DNA of 64,000 nucleotides, taken from contig NZ_CP034692.1 in the NCBI RefSeq assembly GCF_004114375.1, positions 3,310,118-3,374,117 on the forward strand, read 5' to 3'. Every line of letters begins with the position of its first letter. Position 1 is the stretch's first letter. The notes beneath the pieces were generated by a model. It was not told the origin of the DNA. It did no database searches and saw only the letters and a program-made list of their open reading frames with translations. Source of the stretch: Halorubrum sp. BOL3-1 (lineage in GTDB: Archaea > Halobacteriota > Halobacteria > Halobacteriales > Haloferacaceae). Shown here in pieces: positions 18,646 through 27,480 of this stretch. The translations under genes and the position numbers were made by a program.

Positions 18646-18818
18646 CCGGAGCAGGCACGCCCTCTCAGGGAAAAAAGAACAAGACGGTCCACGTGAAGTG
18701 TCGGCGCTGCGGCGAAAAGTCCTACCACGTCAAAAAGGAGCGCTGCGCCTCCTGTGGCTTCGGTGAGTCCGCCTCGCGTCGCGACTACGCCTGGCAGTCG
18801 AAGACCGGCGACAACTGA
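18642..18818 (+). CDS. rpl37e: 50S ribosomal protein L37e
   Basis: 58 residues. It starts [20 protein letters not shown] and has a four-cysteine zinc ribbon, CRRC near 20-23 and CASC near 35-38, followed by [16 protein letters not shown]. It is a structural component of the large ribosomal subunit. ATGA overlap with the lsm gene. Confidence 0.95.
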   Translation: MTGAGTPSQGKKNKTVHVKCRRCGEKSYHVKKERCASCGFGESASRRDYAWQSKTGDN

Positions 18819-19061
18819 TCGGCGCGGTCCTCGGAGCTCCTTTCGAAGCTACTCGGTGAGCGGCGGTTCTCGCGGCCGCGGAACCGACCCGTTTCGTCCG
18901 AATCGGATCTTTGACCGAGACCGTCGAAGCCCCAGCCTCGTCGCGCTCGCCGCTGGCGACCGTGACTCCATGCGCTCGGGTTCGCGCCCTGTCGAGCGCT
19001 CGCAGGCGCGCGCCGTCGCGCCGCTCCGACGGTTCGCGAGAACTCCGAGAGGGGTCGCTCC

Positions 19062-20483
19062 TCAGTCGTCGTCGCCCGCCGCGGCGCGGTTCCGGATCTC
19101 GATCCGGCCCTCGATCTCCGGCTCGATCCCGCGTTCGCGGGCGTAGTCTGCGAGCACCTCGTACTGGATGCCCGCCTCGTCGATCCGGTGGCGCTCGGAG
19201 AGGGACGGGAACTCGTGTTCGGAGTGGAGCAGGTACTCCGAGACCGCGACCGTGTACCGCCGGTCGGGGTCGATCGGTTCGCCGCTGACGGCGGCCTCTA
19301 AGACCAGTTCGGCGTCGGCGTCCCAGACGACGCGCGCGTTCGAGACGTGGCCGTGCCACCAGTCGTCTTCACCGAAGTCGACGTCGGGCGCGGCCATCTC
19401 CCGGAAGACGTCGTACAGTTCCGCCCCGGTGACCGAGGCGAGCGTGACCGGCTCCTCGAACGGGATCAGGCTGATGAGGTCCGCCTTCGTCACGTCGCCG
19501 TCGAACGGGTCGCCCTGCCGGAGTCCCCCGGCGTTCGACAGCCCCACGTCGGCGTCGAGCACCCACCGGAACGCGTCCGCGACGAAGTTTCCGACGCGAC
19601 ACTCCCCGCCGTGGACCACCTCGCCGGACCGCTCGATCGGCCCGTCGACGGTGTCGACCGTCTCGTCGAGGTCGGCCGCGGCCATCCGGTCCGCGAGCGC
19701 GTCCGCCAGCCCCGGCGCTTGGGCAGCCCCGTCCGGCTCGTGGAGCGTCGCGGCCGGCGGTTCGGCGTCGAGGTCGACGTCGGCCACCGCCTCGCCGTTG
19801 ACGCCGGTCCGGACCAGCAGGGTGCCGGCGATCGTCTCGTTCCGGCGGCTGTGGACGTGGCCGCCGAGGATCGCGTCGACGTCGAGTCCGCGGGCGAGGT
19901 CGTCGTCGCCCGCGCCGAGGTGCGAGAGGACGACAGCGTGGTCGAGCGCGCTGCCGTCCCCGCCGTCGGTCCCCTCCGCCTCGACCGACGCGCGCATCTC
20001 CGCGAGCGCCTCCCGGGCGGCCGCGACGGGACCGTCGAACGAGAGGTCGGCGGCCATCGGGTTCAGCGAGTCGGTGGCGGGGTCGGTGACGCCGACGAAC
20101 CCGACCCGATCGCCGTCGACCTCGCGGACCGCCCACGGGACGACGCCCTCGTCGCGGCCGAACGGTTCGCCGCCCTCGTCGCGGGCGTTCGCGGAGACGA
20201 ACGTCGCCGGAGCGTCCGCGACGAGACCGCGGAGCGCGTCCGGTCCGTAGTCGAACTCGTGGTTGCCGAACGTGTCGAGGAGGGTGTCGGTCGCCTCGTA
20301 GAAGTCGAGGACCTGTCTGCCGGTCGCGACCAGCGAGAGGACGCCCGGCGCGGTCGTGTCGCCGGTGGCGACGACCGCGGCGTCGGGACCCGAGAGCGCC
20401 CGGATCCGGCCGGCGAGGCGGGCCGCCCGCTCGGGCGTGTCGTAGACGTTCTCGATGTCGGAGTAGTGAACGAGACGGACCAT
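19062..20483 (-). CDS. 5'-nucleotidase/metallophosphoesterase (UshA-like)
   Basis: 473 residues. The N-terminal metallophosphatase domain has VHYSDIENVYD, ATGDTTAPG, TFGNHEFDYG, VLSHLG and GGHVHS. The C-terminal 5'-nucleotidase domain includes VGNFVADAFRW, LSNAGGLRQGD and LISLIPFEEPVTL. It should hydrolyse nucleoside monophosphates or related phosphoesters. No signal peptide is visible, so it is probably cytoplasmic, unlike most UshA proteins. The start at 20483 fits a TATA-like box at 20512-20522; an upstream in-frame extension to 20708 is not protein-like. Confidence 0.85.
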   Translation of the reverse strand: MVRLVHYSDIENVYDTPERAARLAGRIRALSGPDAAVVATGDTTAPGVLSLVATGRQVLDFYEATDTLLDTFGNHEFDYGPDALRGLVADAPATFVSANARDEGGEPFGRDEGVVPWAVREVDGDRVGFVGVTDPATDSLNPMAADLSFDGPVAAAREALAEMRASVEAEGTDGGDGSALDHAVVLSHLGAGDDDLARGLDVDAILGGHVHSRRNETIAGTLLVRTGVNGEAVADVDLDAEPPAATLHEPDGAAQAPGLADALADRMAAADLDETVDTVDGPIERSGEVVHGGECRVGNFVADAFRWVLDADVGLSNAGGLRQGDPFDGDVTKADLISLIPFEEPVTLASVTGAELYDVFREMAAPDVDFGEDDWWHGHVSNARVVWDADAELVLEAAVSGEPIDPDRRYTVAVSEYLLHSEHEFPSLSERHRIDEAGIQYEVLADYARERGIEPEIEGRIEIRNRAAAGDDD

Positions 20484-20511
20484 TCGATACGCGAAGGGAG
20501 GCGCGAGCCGG

Positions 20512-20522
20512 GCATAAAAAGC
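20512..20522 (-). promoter_or_regulatory. TATA-like box for the 5'-nucleotidase gene
   Basis: On the minus strand CGCTTTTTATG is about 30 nt upstream of the ATG at 20483, which supports that start and a leaderless mRNA. Confidence 0.5.
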
Positions 20523-20676
20523 GCGGAGTCCGACCGCGGTCGCCAGTCCCACTGCGGCGGTACCTCCCCGCTCCGCTCCGACCGCGCCGACGAGATCTCG
20601 TTCGCGGCCCCTCCCGGCCTCGTCTGCGGTCTCCCCCCGTGATCCGCGCTCGCACACGCGCAGGACATTGAAAGCG

Positions 20677-20684
20677 CTTTTATG
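20677..20684 (+). promoter_or_regulatory. TATA-like box for the rpl7ae operon, with leader
   Basis: CTTTTATG predicts transcription start near 20708 and so a leader of about 90 nt before 20797. The leader contains TTGATGATG, resembling a box C element, and a purine-rich GCGGAGGATAGGAG just before the ATG, a plausible ribosome binding site. Confidence 0.45.
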
Positions 20685-20796
20685 GGTGTCCGGACTACGA
20701 CAGCGCACAGCCTCTGTGGGGTTGATGATGTGCCGTTCCGTTAGGGACCGACCACGGGACGGACACGCGAGCCCGCGCGGAGGATAGGAGAAACAT

Positions 20797-21159
20797 ATGC
20801 CCGTTTACGTAGACTACGACACACCGGCGGACCTCGCGGAGCGATCCCTCGAAGCGCTCGAGGTCGCCCGAGACACCGGCACAGTGAAGAAAGGAACCAA
20901 CGAGACCACCAAAGCCGTCGAGCGCGGCAACGCGGACCTCGTCATCGTCGCCGAGGATGTCTCCCCCGAGGAGATCGTGATGCACCTCCCCGAACTCGCC
21001 GAGGAGAAGGGTATCCCGGTCGTCTTCGTCGACACGCAGGACGACGTCGGCCACGCCGCCGGCCTCGAAGTCGGCTCGGCCGCCGCCGCCGTCGTCGACG
21101 CCGGCGACGCCGACGACGACGTCGAGGACATCGGCGAGAAGGTCGCGGAGCTCCGATAA
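20797..21159 (+). CDS. rpl7ae: Ribosomal protein L7Ae
   Basis: 120 residues. It contains the K-turn-binding signature [36 protein letters not shown]7Ae is a subunit of the ribosome, of box C/D and H/ACA RNPs and of archaeal RNase P. It heads the operon rpl7ae-rps28e-rpl24e-ndk. The leader region might allow self-regulation by L7Ae. Confidence 0.97.
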   Translation: MPVYVDYDTPADLAERSLEALEVARDTGTVKKGTNETTKAVERGNADLVIVAEDVSPEEIVMHLPELAEEKGIPVVFVDTQDDVGHAAGLEVGSAAAAVVDAGDADDDVEDIGEKVAELR

Positions 21160-21165
21160 CCTCCC

Positions 21166-21390
21166 ATGAGCGCAGAAGAGGGCACCGGCGACTCGACGAC
21201 CGCGGAGGTCATCGAGGTCGTCGGCAAAACCGGGATGCACGGTGAGGCCATGCAGGTCAAGTGCCGCATCCAGGAGGGATCGAACCAGGGCCGGATCATC
21301 ACCCGGAACGTCCTGGGCCCCGTCCGCATGGGCGACGTGCTTCAGCTGCGGGAGACCCAGCGCGACGCCGACTCCATCGGAGGCCGATAA
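21166..21390 (+). CDS. rps28e: 30S ribosomal protein S28e
   Basis: 74 residues. [20 protein letters not shown], then [20 protein letters not shown] and [11 protein letters not shown] match S28e, a small-subunit protein near the mRNA exit. It starts six bases after rpl7ae. Confidence 0.97.
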   Translation: MSAEEGTGDSTTAEVIEVVGKTGMHGEAMQVKCRIQEGSNQGRIITRNVLGPVRMGDVLQLRETQRDADSIGGR

Positions 21391-21393
21391 CCA

Positions 21394-21585
21394 ATGGTCG
21401 AGACACGCACCTGTGATTACACCGGCGAGGATATCGAGCCCGGAACGGGCACGATGTTCGTGAAGAAGGACGGACAGATCCTCCACTTCGTCGACTCGAA
21501 GGCGGAGAAGAACTACCTCCTCGGCCGCGAGGCGCGCGATCTGGAGTGGACCGAGGAAGGCCGTCGCCAGGGTGGCGAGGAATGA
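21394..21585 (+). CDS. rpl24e: 50S ribosomal protein L24e
   Basis: 63 residues. [19 protein letters not shown] and the closing [24 protein letters not shown] match L24e. Of the usual zinc-binding four cysteines only the first (TCDYTG) is seen, as in many haloarchaeal L24e proteins. Its stop overlaps the ndk start (ATGA). Confidence 0.95.
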   Translation: MVETRTCDYTGEDIEPGTGTMFVKKDGQILHFVDSKAEKNYLLGREARDLEWTEEGRRQGGEE

Positions 21586-22061
21586 GCGGCCACGACGAGC
21601 GGACCTTCGTGATGGTCAAGCCCGACGGCGTCCAGCGCGGACTCATCGGCGAGGTCGTCTCTCGCTTCGAGGACCGCGGGCTGAAGCTCGTCGCCGGGAA
21701 GTTCATGCGGATCGACGAGAATCTCGCCCACGAACACTACGGCGAACACGAGGACAAGCCGTTCTTCGACGGCCTTGTCGAGTTCATCACCTCCGGTCCC
21801 GTCTTCGCGATGGTCTGGGAGGGCGCTGACGCGACCCGACAGGTCCGCGCGATGGTCGGGGAGACCGACCCCGCCGAGTCCGCCCCGGGCACGATCCGCG
21901 GCGACTTCGGCTTAGACCTCGGCCACAACGTGATCCACGCGTCGGACCACGAGGACGAGGGCGCCAACGAGCGCGAGATCGACCTGTTCTTCGACGGCGA
22001 GGAGCTCGTCGACTACGACCTCGACACCGCCGCGTGGGTGTACGAGGAAGAAGACCACTGA
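21582..22061 (+). CDS. ndk: Nucleoside diphosphate kinase
   Basis: 159 residues from the ATG at 21582. It transfers the gamma phosphate of ATP to NDPs through His119 in NVIHASD. Other family marks are [27 protein letters not shown] and TIRGDFGLD. It is the last gene of the ribosomal operon, a standard archaeal order. Confidence 0.97.
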   Translation: MSGHDERTFVMVKPDGVQRGLIGEVVSRFEDRGLKLVAGKFMRIDENLAHEHYGEHEDKPFFDGLVEFITSGPVFAMVWEGADATRQVRAMVGETDPAESAPGTIRGDFGLDLGHNVIHASDHEDEGANEREIDLFFDGEELVDYDLDTAAWVYEEEDH

Positions 22062-22235
22062 CGGCCACGCTCCGGGTTTCGGACTTTTCGTCGAGACTCC
22101 CCGCCTGCTCCCCGACCGAGCCCTCGCTCAGTCGACACACCGTGTTTCCGGTGAATACCGTTCTCGAACCTCTCGCTGTCGGTCGGTTCTCGCTCGTATA
22201 GCCAGTATAAACGGTCGGATACGTTCGCCGTCGGC

Positions 22236-23474
22236 TCAGGTGTCGGCCGCGATCGCGGTCCCGTCGTCCGCCACCACGATCACCTCGTCGCCGCCGTCGC
22301 CGGTGACGTCGGCGAACAGCGGGCCGCCGTAGACGACAGCGTCCGGACCGCCGCGGGCGGTCACCTTGCCGCGCTGTGTCATCGCGAGCACCTCTCCGGC
22401 CCGGTTGACCACCACGGGAGCGAGTTCCCCGTCCCCGTCGGTGTCGCCCACGCCTGGCTCGTTGATCCGCGTCGACGCGCCGTACTGCTGTTTCCAGACG
22501 ACCTCGCCGTCGAGGAGGTCGACGGCCCACACGCTTCCCGAGCCGCCGACGTACACCGTACCGGGATCCGCGTCGCCGACCTCAACTGGGAGGTCCTGGA
22601 GTCCGACCTCGTACCGGTCCGACCCGTCGCCGGTCTCGACGGCCTCGATGTTTCCGCTCGTTCCGCCGAGCACGAGCACGGAGCCGTCACGGCTGTCCGC
22701 GGCGTTCCAGCTGTAGGGGTTCACGTTCGGCGTCGTCGTCCAGCGCGCCTCGCCGGTCTCGTCGAGCAGGTGGACCGTCGCTGGGTCGCCGGTGGTCGTC
22801 ATCACCGCGATTCCGCCGCGCTCGCCGGCTTCCGCGTCCGGTTCGACGACGAGGGGTCGGCGGTCGATATCGCCCGACAGCGAGGCCTCGGTGACGGAGT
22901 CACCCTCGCCGTCGACGACCCGGACGCTCCCGTCGGTCCCGACCGCGGCGACCTCGGGAGTCCCGTCTCCGGTGAGGTCACCGATGGCGGGTCGGAGTCC
23001 CCCGGGACCGCCGATATCGACCGCGAACCGTTCCGTTCCGTCGGCGGCGTCGACGACGACGAGTTCCCCCGGGGCCGTCGTGAGCGCTGCGACGGGGTCG
23101 CCACCGAGGGTTCCCGTAGTGAGTCCGCTGACGCCGGATGGATCGCCGTCGCTCCCGTTCGCGTCGCCGCCGCCGCGCTCCGCGTCCGGTCCGGAAATCG
23201 GCACCGTCCATGTGGTCTCGTCGCCTCCGGCGACCGTCGCGCGGACGACCCGTGACCCGTTCTCGACCGCCGGCCGGAGGAGCAGCGGATCCCCGTCGAC
23301 CGTCGCGACCGCCGCGCCGCTGCCGTCGTCGCCGGCCGCCGGTTCGGACTCCCAGACGACCGTGGTCTCCGTGGTGGCGTCGTCGACGCCGACGAACGCG
23401 AACAGCGCCACGCCGACGCCGGTCGCGCCGCCGGCCAGCAGGATCAGCGTCGCGAACAGGACGCGTCGGTCCAT
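22236..23474 (-). CDS. Membrane-anchored beta-propeller (PQQ/FG-GAP-like) protein
   Basis: 412 residues from the ATG at 23474. An N-terminal membrane anchor (LFATLILLAGGATGVGVALFAFVG) is followed by a long extracellular part built of repeats with GDLTGDGTPEVAAVGTDGSVRVVDGEG-like units and VGDTDGDGELAPVVVNRAG, which resemble FG-GAP or PQQ-propeller blades with Ca-binding DxDGD loops. Function unknown; surface binding or scaffolding is likely. The reading frame is open further upstream, where it carries a carbonic anhydrase remnant. Confidence 0.7.
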   Translation of the reverse strand: MDRRVLFATLILLAGGATGVGVALFAFVGVDDATTETTVVWESEPAAGDDGSGAAVATVDGDPLLLRPAVENGSRVVRATVAGGDETTWTVPISGPDAERGGGDANGSDGDPSGVSGLTTGTLGGDPVAALTTAPGELVVVDAADGTERFAVDIGGPGGLRPAIGDLTGDGTPEVAAVGTDGSVRVVDGEGDSVTEASLSGDIDRRPLVVEPDAEAGERGGIAVMTTTGDPATVHLLDETGEARWTTTPNVNPYSWNAADSRDGSVLVLGGTSGNIEAVETGDGSDRYEVGLQDLPVEVGDADPGTVYVGGSGSVWAVDLLDGEVVWKQQYGASTRINEPGVGDTDGDGELAPVVVNRAGEVLAMTQRGKVTARGGPDAVVYGGPLFADVTGDGGDEVIVVADDGTAIAADT

Positions 23475-23801
23475 TTGATTTCCGTTCGGGCGTCGCGGTG
23501 AAACGGTTGTCGGATGCTCTCTCCGGTCAGCGAGGGAGCGTCGACCGACGCGGGCGATCCCGCGCAGCGTCGCCACGCGGTCCGCGTGCGCGTCGCCGAC
23601 GAGTTCCCGCAGCGCCGCAGGGGCCCGTTCGCCGTCGGCGTTGACGGGGTAGACGGCGCCGTCCCGGTCGCCGTAGACGCCGTGGAGGTCGTAGACGAAG
23701 CCGTACACAGTCGCGTCGGCCGCATCCTCGTGATCGCGGGCGAACGCGACCTGCTCGTGGACGTTGTACTCGACGAGCCGGTCGCGGACCGAAGACGTAG
23801 A
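23475..23801 (-). pseudogene. C-terminal remnant of a beta-carbonic anhydrase
   Basis: Reading this strand from a TGA at 23802-23804 gives RDRLVEYNVHEQVAFARDH, then VYGFVYDLHGVYGD and GAVYPVNADGERAPAALREL, matching my recollection of the C-terminal third of haloarchaeal beta-carbonic anhydrases. The N-terminal zinc-site part (CxDSR, HxxC) is absent and there is no start codon ahead. It runs without a stop into the beta-propeller frame, so a fused product could be made from a GTG at 23708, though the natural propeller start is at 23474. Probably a truncated gene left by deletion. Confidence 0.55.
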
Positions 23802-23872
23802 TCAAAAACGTCGAGACAGAAACCGCCGCTCCGACCGGAGGGACGCTCGTCGCCGTCGGAACGACGGGCCGG

Positions 23873-24007
23873 TCAGGCGACGAGTCCGACGACCGAGACC
23901 AGGACTCCGACGACGAACACCGCGAGGAGCGCGACCGTCGCGATCACCACCGCGGGCGCGAGTGCCTCCTCGTTCTCGTCGAGGACGAAGTCTTCCATGT
24001 TCTGCAT
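23873..24007 (-). CDS. Small single-pass membrane protein
   Basis: 44 residues. MQNMEDFVLDENEEALAPAV is followed by one hydrophobic helix (VVIATVALLAVFVVGVLVSVVG). A Met at 23998 is an alternative start. No function known. It is divergent from phoU with about 150 bp between, and the acidic head plus clean helix suggest a real gene. Confidence 0.5.
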   Translation of the reverse strand: MQNMEDFVLDENEEALAPAVVIATVALLAVFVVGVLVSVVGLVA

Positions 24008-24158
24008 GCCGGAGTCATCGTCGCGGCGCGGTTTGAACGCTTCGCTCGAACGCGGTCCCTCCGTCCCGTCGGATCGATCTCGGCTCACGACTCGTGAACT
24101 GGGGGACGACCCCGCCGACGTGTTTTTGTGCGTCCGGCGTGGCGGATACGCCACCACG

Positions 24159-24833
24159 ATGCCACGCGAACAGTACCAGACGAAACTGGAAGGACTCCGC
24201 GACGACGTCCTCTACATGAGCGAGGTGGTCGCCGACCGCCTCCGCATTGGACTCAACGCCCTCGAACGGCAGGACGAGGGGTTGGGCGAGGAGGTGATCA
24301 CCGGCGACGCAGAGGTCAACGAACTCTACCTCGAGTTAGAGGGGCAGTGTACGGACCTCATCGCTCTCCAGCAGCCGGTGGCCAGCGACCTGCGGTTCAT
24401 CGCGGCGTCGTTCAAAATAATCACCGACCTCGAACGGATCGCGGACCTTGCGACGAACCTCGGGGAGTACGCCAAGCGGGCCGAACGCGAGGTGTTCCCC
24501 GACGTCGACATCCAACGCATCGGCGACGATACGCTGGCGATGCTCGAAGAGGCGATGGCGGCGTACGCCGAGTCGGACCCCGAGCGCTGTTACGCCGTCG
24601 CCGAGGCGGACGACGACGTCGACGCCGCCTGCGAGGCCGCGAGCGACCTCGTCGTCCGCGACCTGATCGAGCGCGACAAGCTTCGCGACGACGGGGACGT
24701 GGAGGCGACGATGCGGAACGTCTCGCGGCTCCTCCTCACGATCCGCGACCTCGAACGGGTCGGGGACCACGCGGTCAACATCGCCGCCCGCTCGCTGTAC
24801 ATGATCGAGAACGACGACGAACTGCTGTACTGA
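24159..24833 (+). CDS. phoU: PhoU-family phosphate regulator
   Basis: 224 residues. It has two PhoU repeats with the metal-binding signatures SDLRFIAASFKIITDLERIADLATN and RLLLTIRDLERVGDHAVNIA. PhoU proteins damp phosphate uptake and signalling with the Pst transporter. The start MPREQYQTKL is 30-37 nt after a TATA-like GTTTTTGTG. No pst genes are in the window. Confidence 0.92.
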   Translation: MPREQYQTKLEGLRDDVLYMSEVVADRLRIGLNALERQDEGLGEEVITGDAEVNELYLELEGQCTDLIALQQPVASDLRFIAASFKIITDLERIADLATNLGEYAKRAEREVFPDVDIQRIGDDTLAMLEEAMAAYAESDPERCYAVAEADDDVDAACEAASDLVVRDLIERDKLRDDGDVEATMRNVSRLLLTIRDLERVGDHAVNIAARSLYMIENDDELLY

Positions 24834-24844
24834 CCGCGTACGCG

Positions 24845-25073
24845 GTGGTTACAGCCCTGATCGGCGCCGTCGCCCGGGCGATCGGGTCGCTGATCCCGGT
24901 GGCCGGATCGCTGGTCGCGCCGGTGGCGTGGGTGTGGGTCGTCAACCGGCGCTACCCCGGCAGTTGGGCGAAGGCCGCGATCACGGGCGTGGGCGGCCGC
25001 GCTGGTCGTCATCGCCCTGTTGAACGGCGTTCTCGACTTCGGGATCACCGCGCTCGGCGTCCCGGGCGTCTGA
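24845..25073 (+). pseudogene. Small membrane protein gene with a frameshift
   Basis: From a GTG at 24845 one frame encodes VVTALIGAVARAIGSLIPVAGSLVAPVAWVWVV and RYPGSWAKAAITGV. The hydrophobic pattern then jumps to the +1 frame: ALVVIALLNGVLDFGITALG and a stop at 25071-25073. The 229-base length is one base too many for a single frame; the break is near GTGGGCGGCC (about 24990). The two parts together make a plausible haloarchaeal membrane protein of about 75 residues. Real mutation or sequencing error. Confidence 0.5.
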
Positions 25074-25541
25074 ACGCGTCCGCTTTTTCCGTCGGCTGTC
25101 CGAATCGCTCCGCTCGTCGAAGAGCGATTTCGAAATGAATTTTACACCGATATATAGAAAACGGATGTCGAATTCGTGAGAAATTGCGAGAATTTGGGTC
25201 CTACGGAAAATTCCGACTCCTAAGCGGCGAATCCGGCGGGGGACCAGTCGCTTAGTCAGCATCACTGTTGAGGAAACCAACTCTATACATTCGCCCGCAG
25301 TCAACACCGGCGCGCAGTCAACCTCGCCGTCTCGATGTCGAGGTCTCGGCCGTCGCCCGCCGCTTCGAACCTCGCAACGTTCGGCTTGCTCGCGAAGCCG
25401 TTCGCGGACCCGCGGCCACCGGAAGTACGTGAACGGTCACAGCGACTCGTACTGCGAGCCCGAAGCCACGGACTGTCGCGGCCTCGGCCGGATCGCTCCC
25501 GTCAGTCGGATCAGGTGTGTTTCGAAGGCCGTGACCGGGGA
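25074..25541. other. Gene-free stretch at the left edge of the arsenic island
   Basis: No convincing gene. The left half is unusually AT-rich (CCGATATATAGAAAACGG region) compared with the flanks; the right half is GC-rich with no usable frame. No tRNA or clear repeat was found, although this is where an island boundary would fall. Confidence 0.4.
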
Positions 25542-26717
25542 TCAGTCGTCGTCTAACGCGGGGTTGCTCGGCGATTCACTCACCGGTTCGTCGAGGCTGC
25601 CGGTCGTGTACCCGTGCCAGTCGTAGCGGTCTCGCAGGTACAGCGCGACTTTGACCAAGGCGAGCAGCACCGGCACTTCGATGAGGGGACCGATGACGGT
25701 GGCGAACGCGACGCCGGAGTCGACGCCGAACACCGCGACCGCGACCGCGATCGCGAGCTCGAAGTTGTTCGACGCCGCCGTGAAGCCGATGGCGGTCGTC
25801 GTCGAGTAGTCTGCGCCGATCTCTCGGCCCATCCCGAAGCTCACGAAGAACATCACGACGAAGTAGATCGTGAGCGGGACCGCGATGAGCAGGACGTCGC
25901 TCGGCTGCGCGACGATGCGCTCGCCCTGCATCGCGAACATCACGACCACCGTGAACAGCAGGGCAACCAGGGTGAACGGGCTGATCGTCGGCTCGAACGT
26001 CTCCTCGTACCACTCGACGCCCTTCGTTCGCGTACCCACGAACCGCGAGGCGATACCCGCGGCGAAGGGGACCCCGAGGAAGATTGCGATCGCTTCGAAC
26101 ACCTGTCGCGGGCTGATTCCGAACTCGGAGATCCCGGCGACCAGCGACTCCATCCCGAGTAGCGGCGGGAGGAACAGCGCGAAGAACCAGATGTACACGC
26201 CGTAGGTAACGATCTGAAAGACGCTGTCGAACGCGACCAGCCCCGCGGCGTACTCGTTCGAGCCCTCGGCGAGCCCGTTCCAGACGAGCACCATCGCGAT
26301 ACAGCGGGCCATCCCGATGAACACCAGCCCCAGGAAGAACTCTGGACGGACGGGGAGTCCGGGAACGAGTCCGCTGAAGAACACGATCGCCAGACCGAAC
26401 ATGAGGGTCGGCCCGATGAGTCAATTCTGGACGAGACTCAGTCCGAGGACCTTCACGTTCTTGAAGACGGCGGGAAGCTGTCCGTAATTGACCTTCGCCA
26501 GCGGCGGGTACATCATCAACACCAGTCCGATCTCGACGAGGTGGAGATCCTGAATCGGACCGGTGACCGACGGGGCGACATAGCCGAGACCCACGCCGAC
26601 CGCCATCGCGCCGAATATCCAGACGGTGAGGTACTCGTCGAGGAAGTCCATCGACCGCGGGTCGCCGCAGTCCGGACAGTCGCAGTCCGGTCCGTGTTCG
26701 TGAGCGACCTCACTCAC
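25542..26717 (-). pseudogene. arsB/acr3: ACR3-family arsenite efflux permease with one in-frame stop
   Basis: A 391-codon frame from a GTG at 26717, broken by TGA at 26421-26423 where the family has Trp (LSLVQN-stop-LIGP, expected QNWLIGP). Both sides are otherwise intact. The N-terminal part has a Cys/His-rich leader ([14 protein letters not shown]) and the first helices. The C-terminal part has the essential Cys in [18 protein letters not shown] and [27 protein letters not shown]3 exports arsenite using the proton gradient. A single G-to-A change explains the stop, so this may be a recent null, readthrough or an error. Confidence 0.85.
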
Positions 26718-26819
26718 GGGCGATCACCCCCGGGACGGCGGTCGCCGGACTGGAGCGCCGATACGTCGGGTCCGAGCGTGTCTCGTGTGTCATGGCCGTC
26801 GAGATGGAATCCGTTCGCC

Positions 26820-27275
26820 TCACTCGTCGGCCGCGATCACGTCGAGCTGAACGTCTGCGCCGCCCGGAAGCGAGCAGACGCCGACGACGCTCCGCGGCGG
26901 GAGGCCCACGTCGTCGAACCGCGACGCGTAGACGTGGTCGACCGCGTCGCCGGCCTCCGGATCGGTGAGCTGTATCTCGAGTTTCATCACGTCGCCGAAC
27001 GTCGTGTTACCTCGGGCCGCGAGCGCCGCTTCGAGTTTGTCGAACGCCGTCGAGAGCTGCTCTTCGATTGAACGATTGCTCAGAACTTCTCCATCAATTT
27101 CCGGGAGAATCCCTTCGAAGAAGATCAGGTCCGACGAGCCCGTTCGCTTCCCGAACGCGCCCGTGCTTCCGGGGCCCTCGCGCTGTCGCCTGCTCTCCTC
27201 GCTCAGCGTCGCGTCGACGCTCATCTCGACGTCTCGGTCCGAAACGGGCTCGTGTTCAGTAGTCTGTTGGCTCAC
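26820..27275 (-). CDS. RidA/YjgF-family protein (paralogue 1)
   Basis: 151 residues from a GTG at 27275 that aligns with the start of the second RidA in this window (SQQTTEHE versus SQTTREIR). The domain has FEGILPEIDGEVLSNRSIEEQ, ARGNTTFGDVMKLEIQLTD and LPPRSVVGVCSLPGGADVQLDVIA. RidA proteins hydrolyse reactive enamine/imine intermediates; the usual catalytic Arg (here in PPRSVVGV) is present. A TATA-like CAATATATGAG just upstream supports the start. It is next to ACR3 and upstream of the aio unit. Confidence 0.82.
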   Translation of the reverse strand: MSQQTTEHEPVSDRDVEMSVDATLSEESRRQREGPGSTGAFGKRTGSSDLIFFEGILPEIDGEVLSNRSIEEQLSTAFDKLEAALAARGNTTFGDVMKLEIQLTDPEAGDAVDHVYASRFDDVGLPPRSVVGVCSLPGGADVQLDVIAADE

Positions 27276-27480
27276 AATAGATGAACAGATACTCATATAT
27301 TGAAACCCGTCGAAGTGTGTGAATCGACCCCCGAGTCGCGTCGAGTTCGGTAGGCAGAAGCGAAGAACTCCCGTTGCGAAGACGAGCGCCGGTCGAGGGC
27401 ACGGAGGACGAAGCGATCGGCCGGTGAGCGATGGCGGCCGGCGAAAAGAACTCCCGTTTCGACGGCCGCGACGAGCGTGG

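Noticed and set aside
26718..26819. 27-codon ORF whose stop overlaps the ACR3 start
   Set aside because: Too short, no family, and the composition fits a leader or chance frame.
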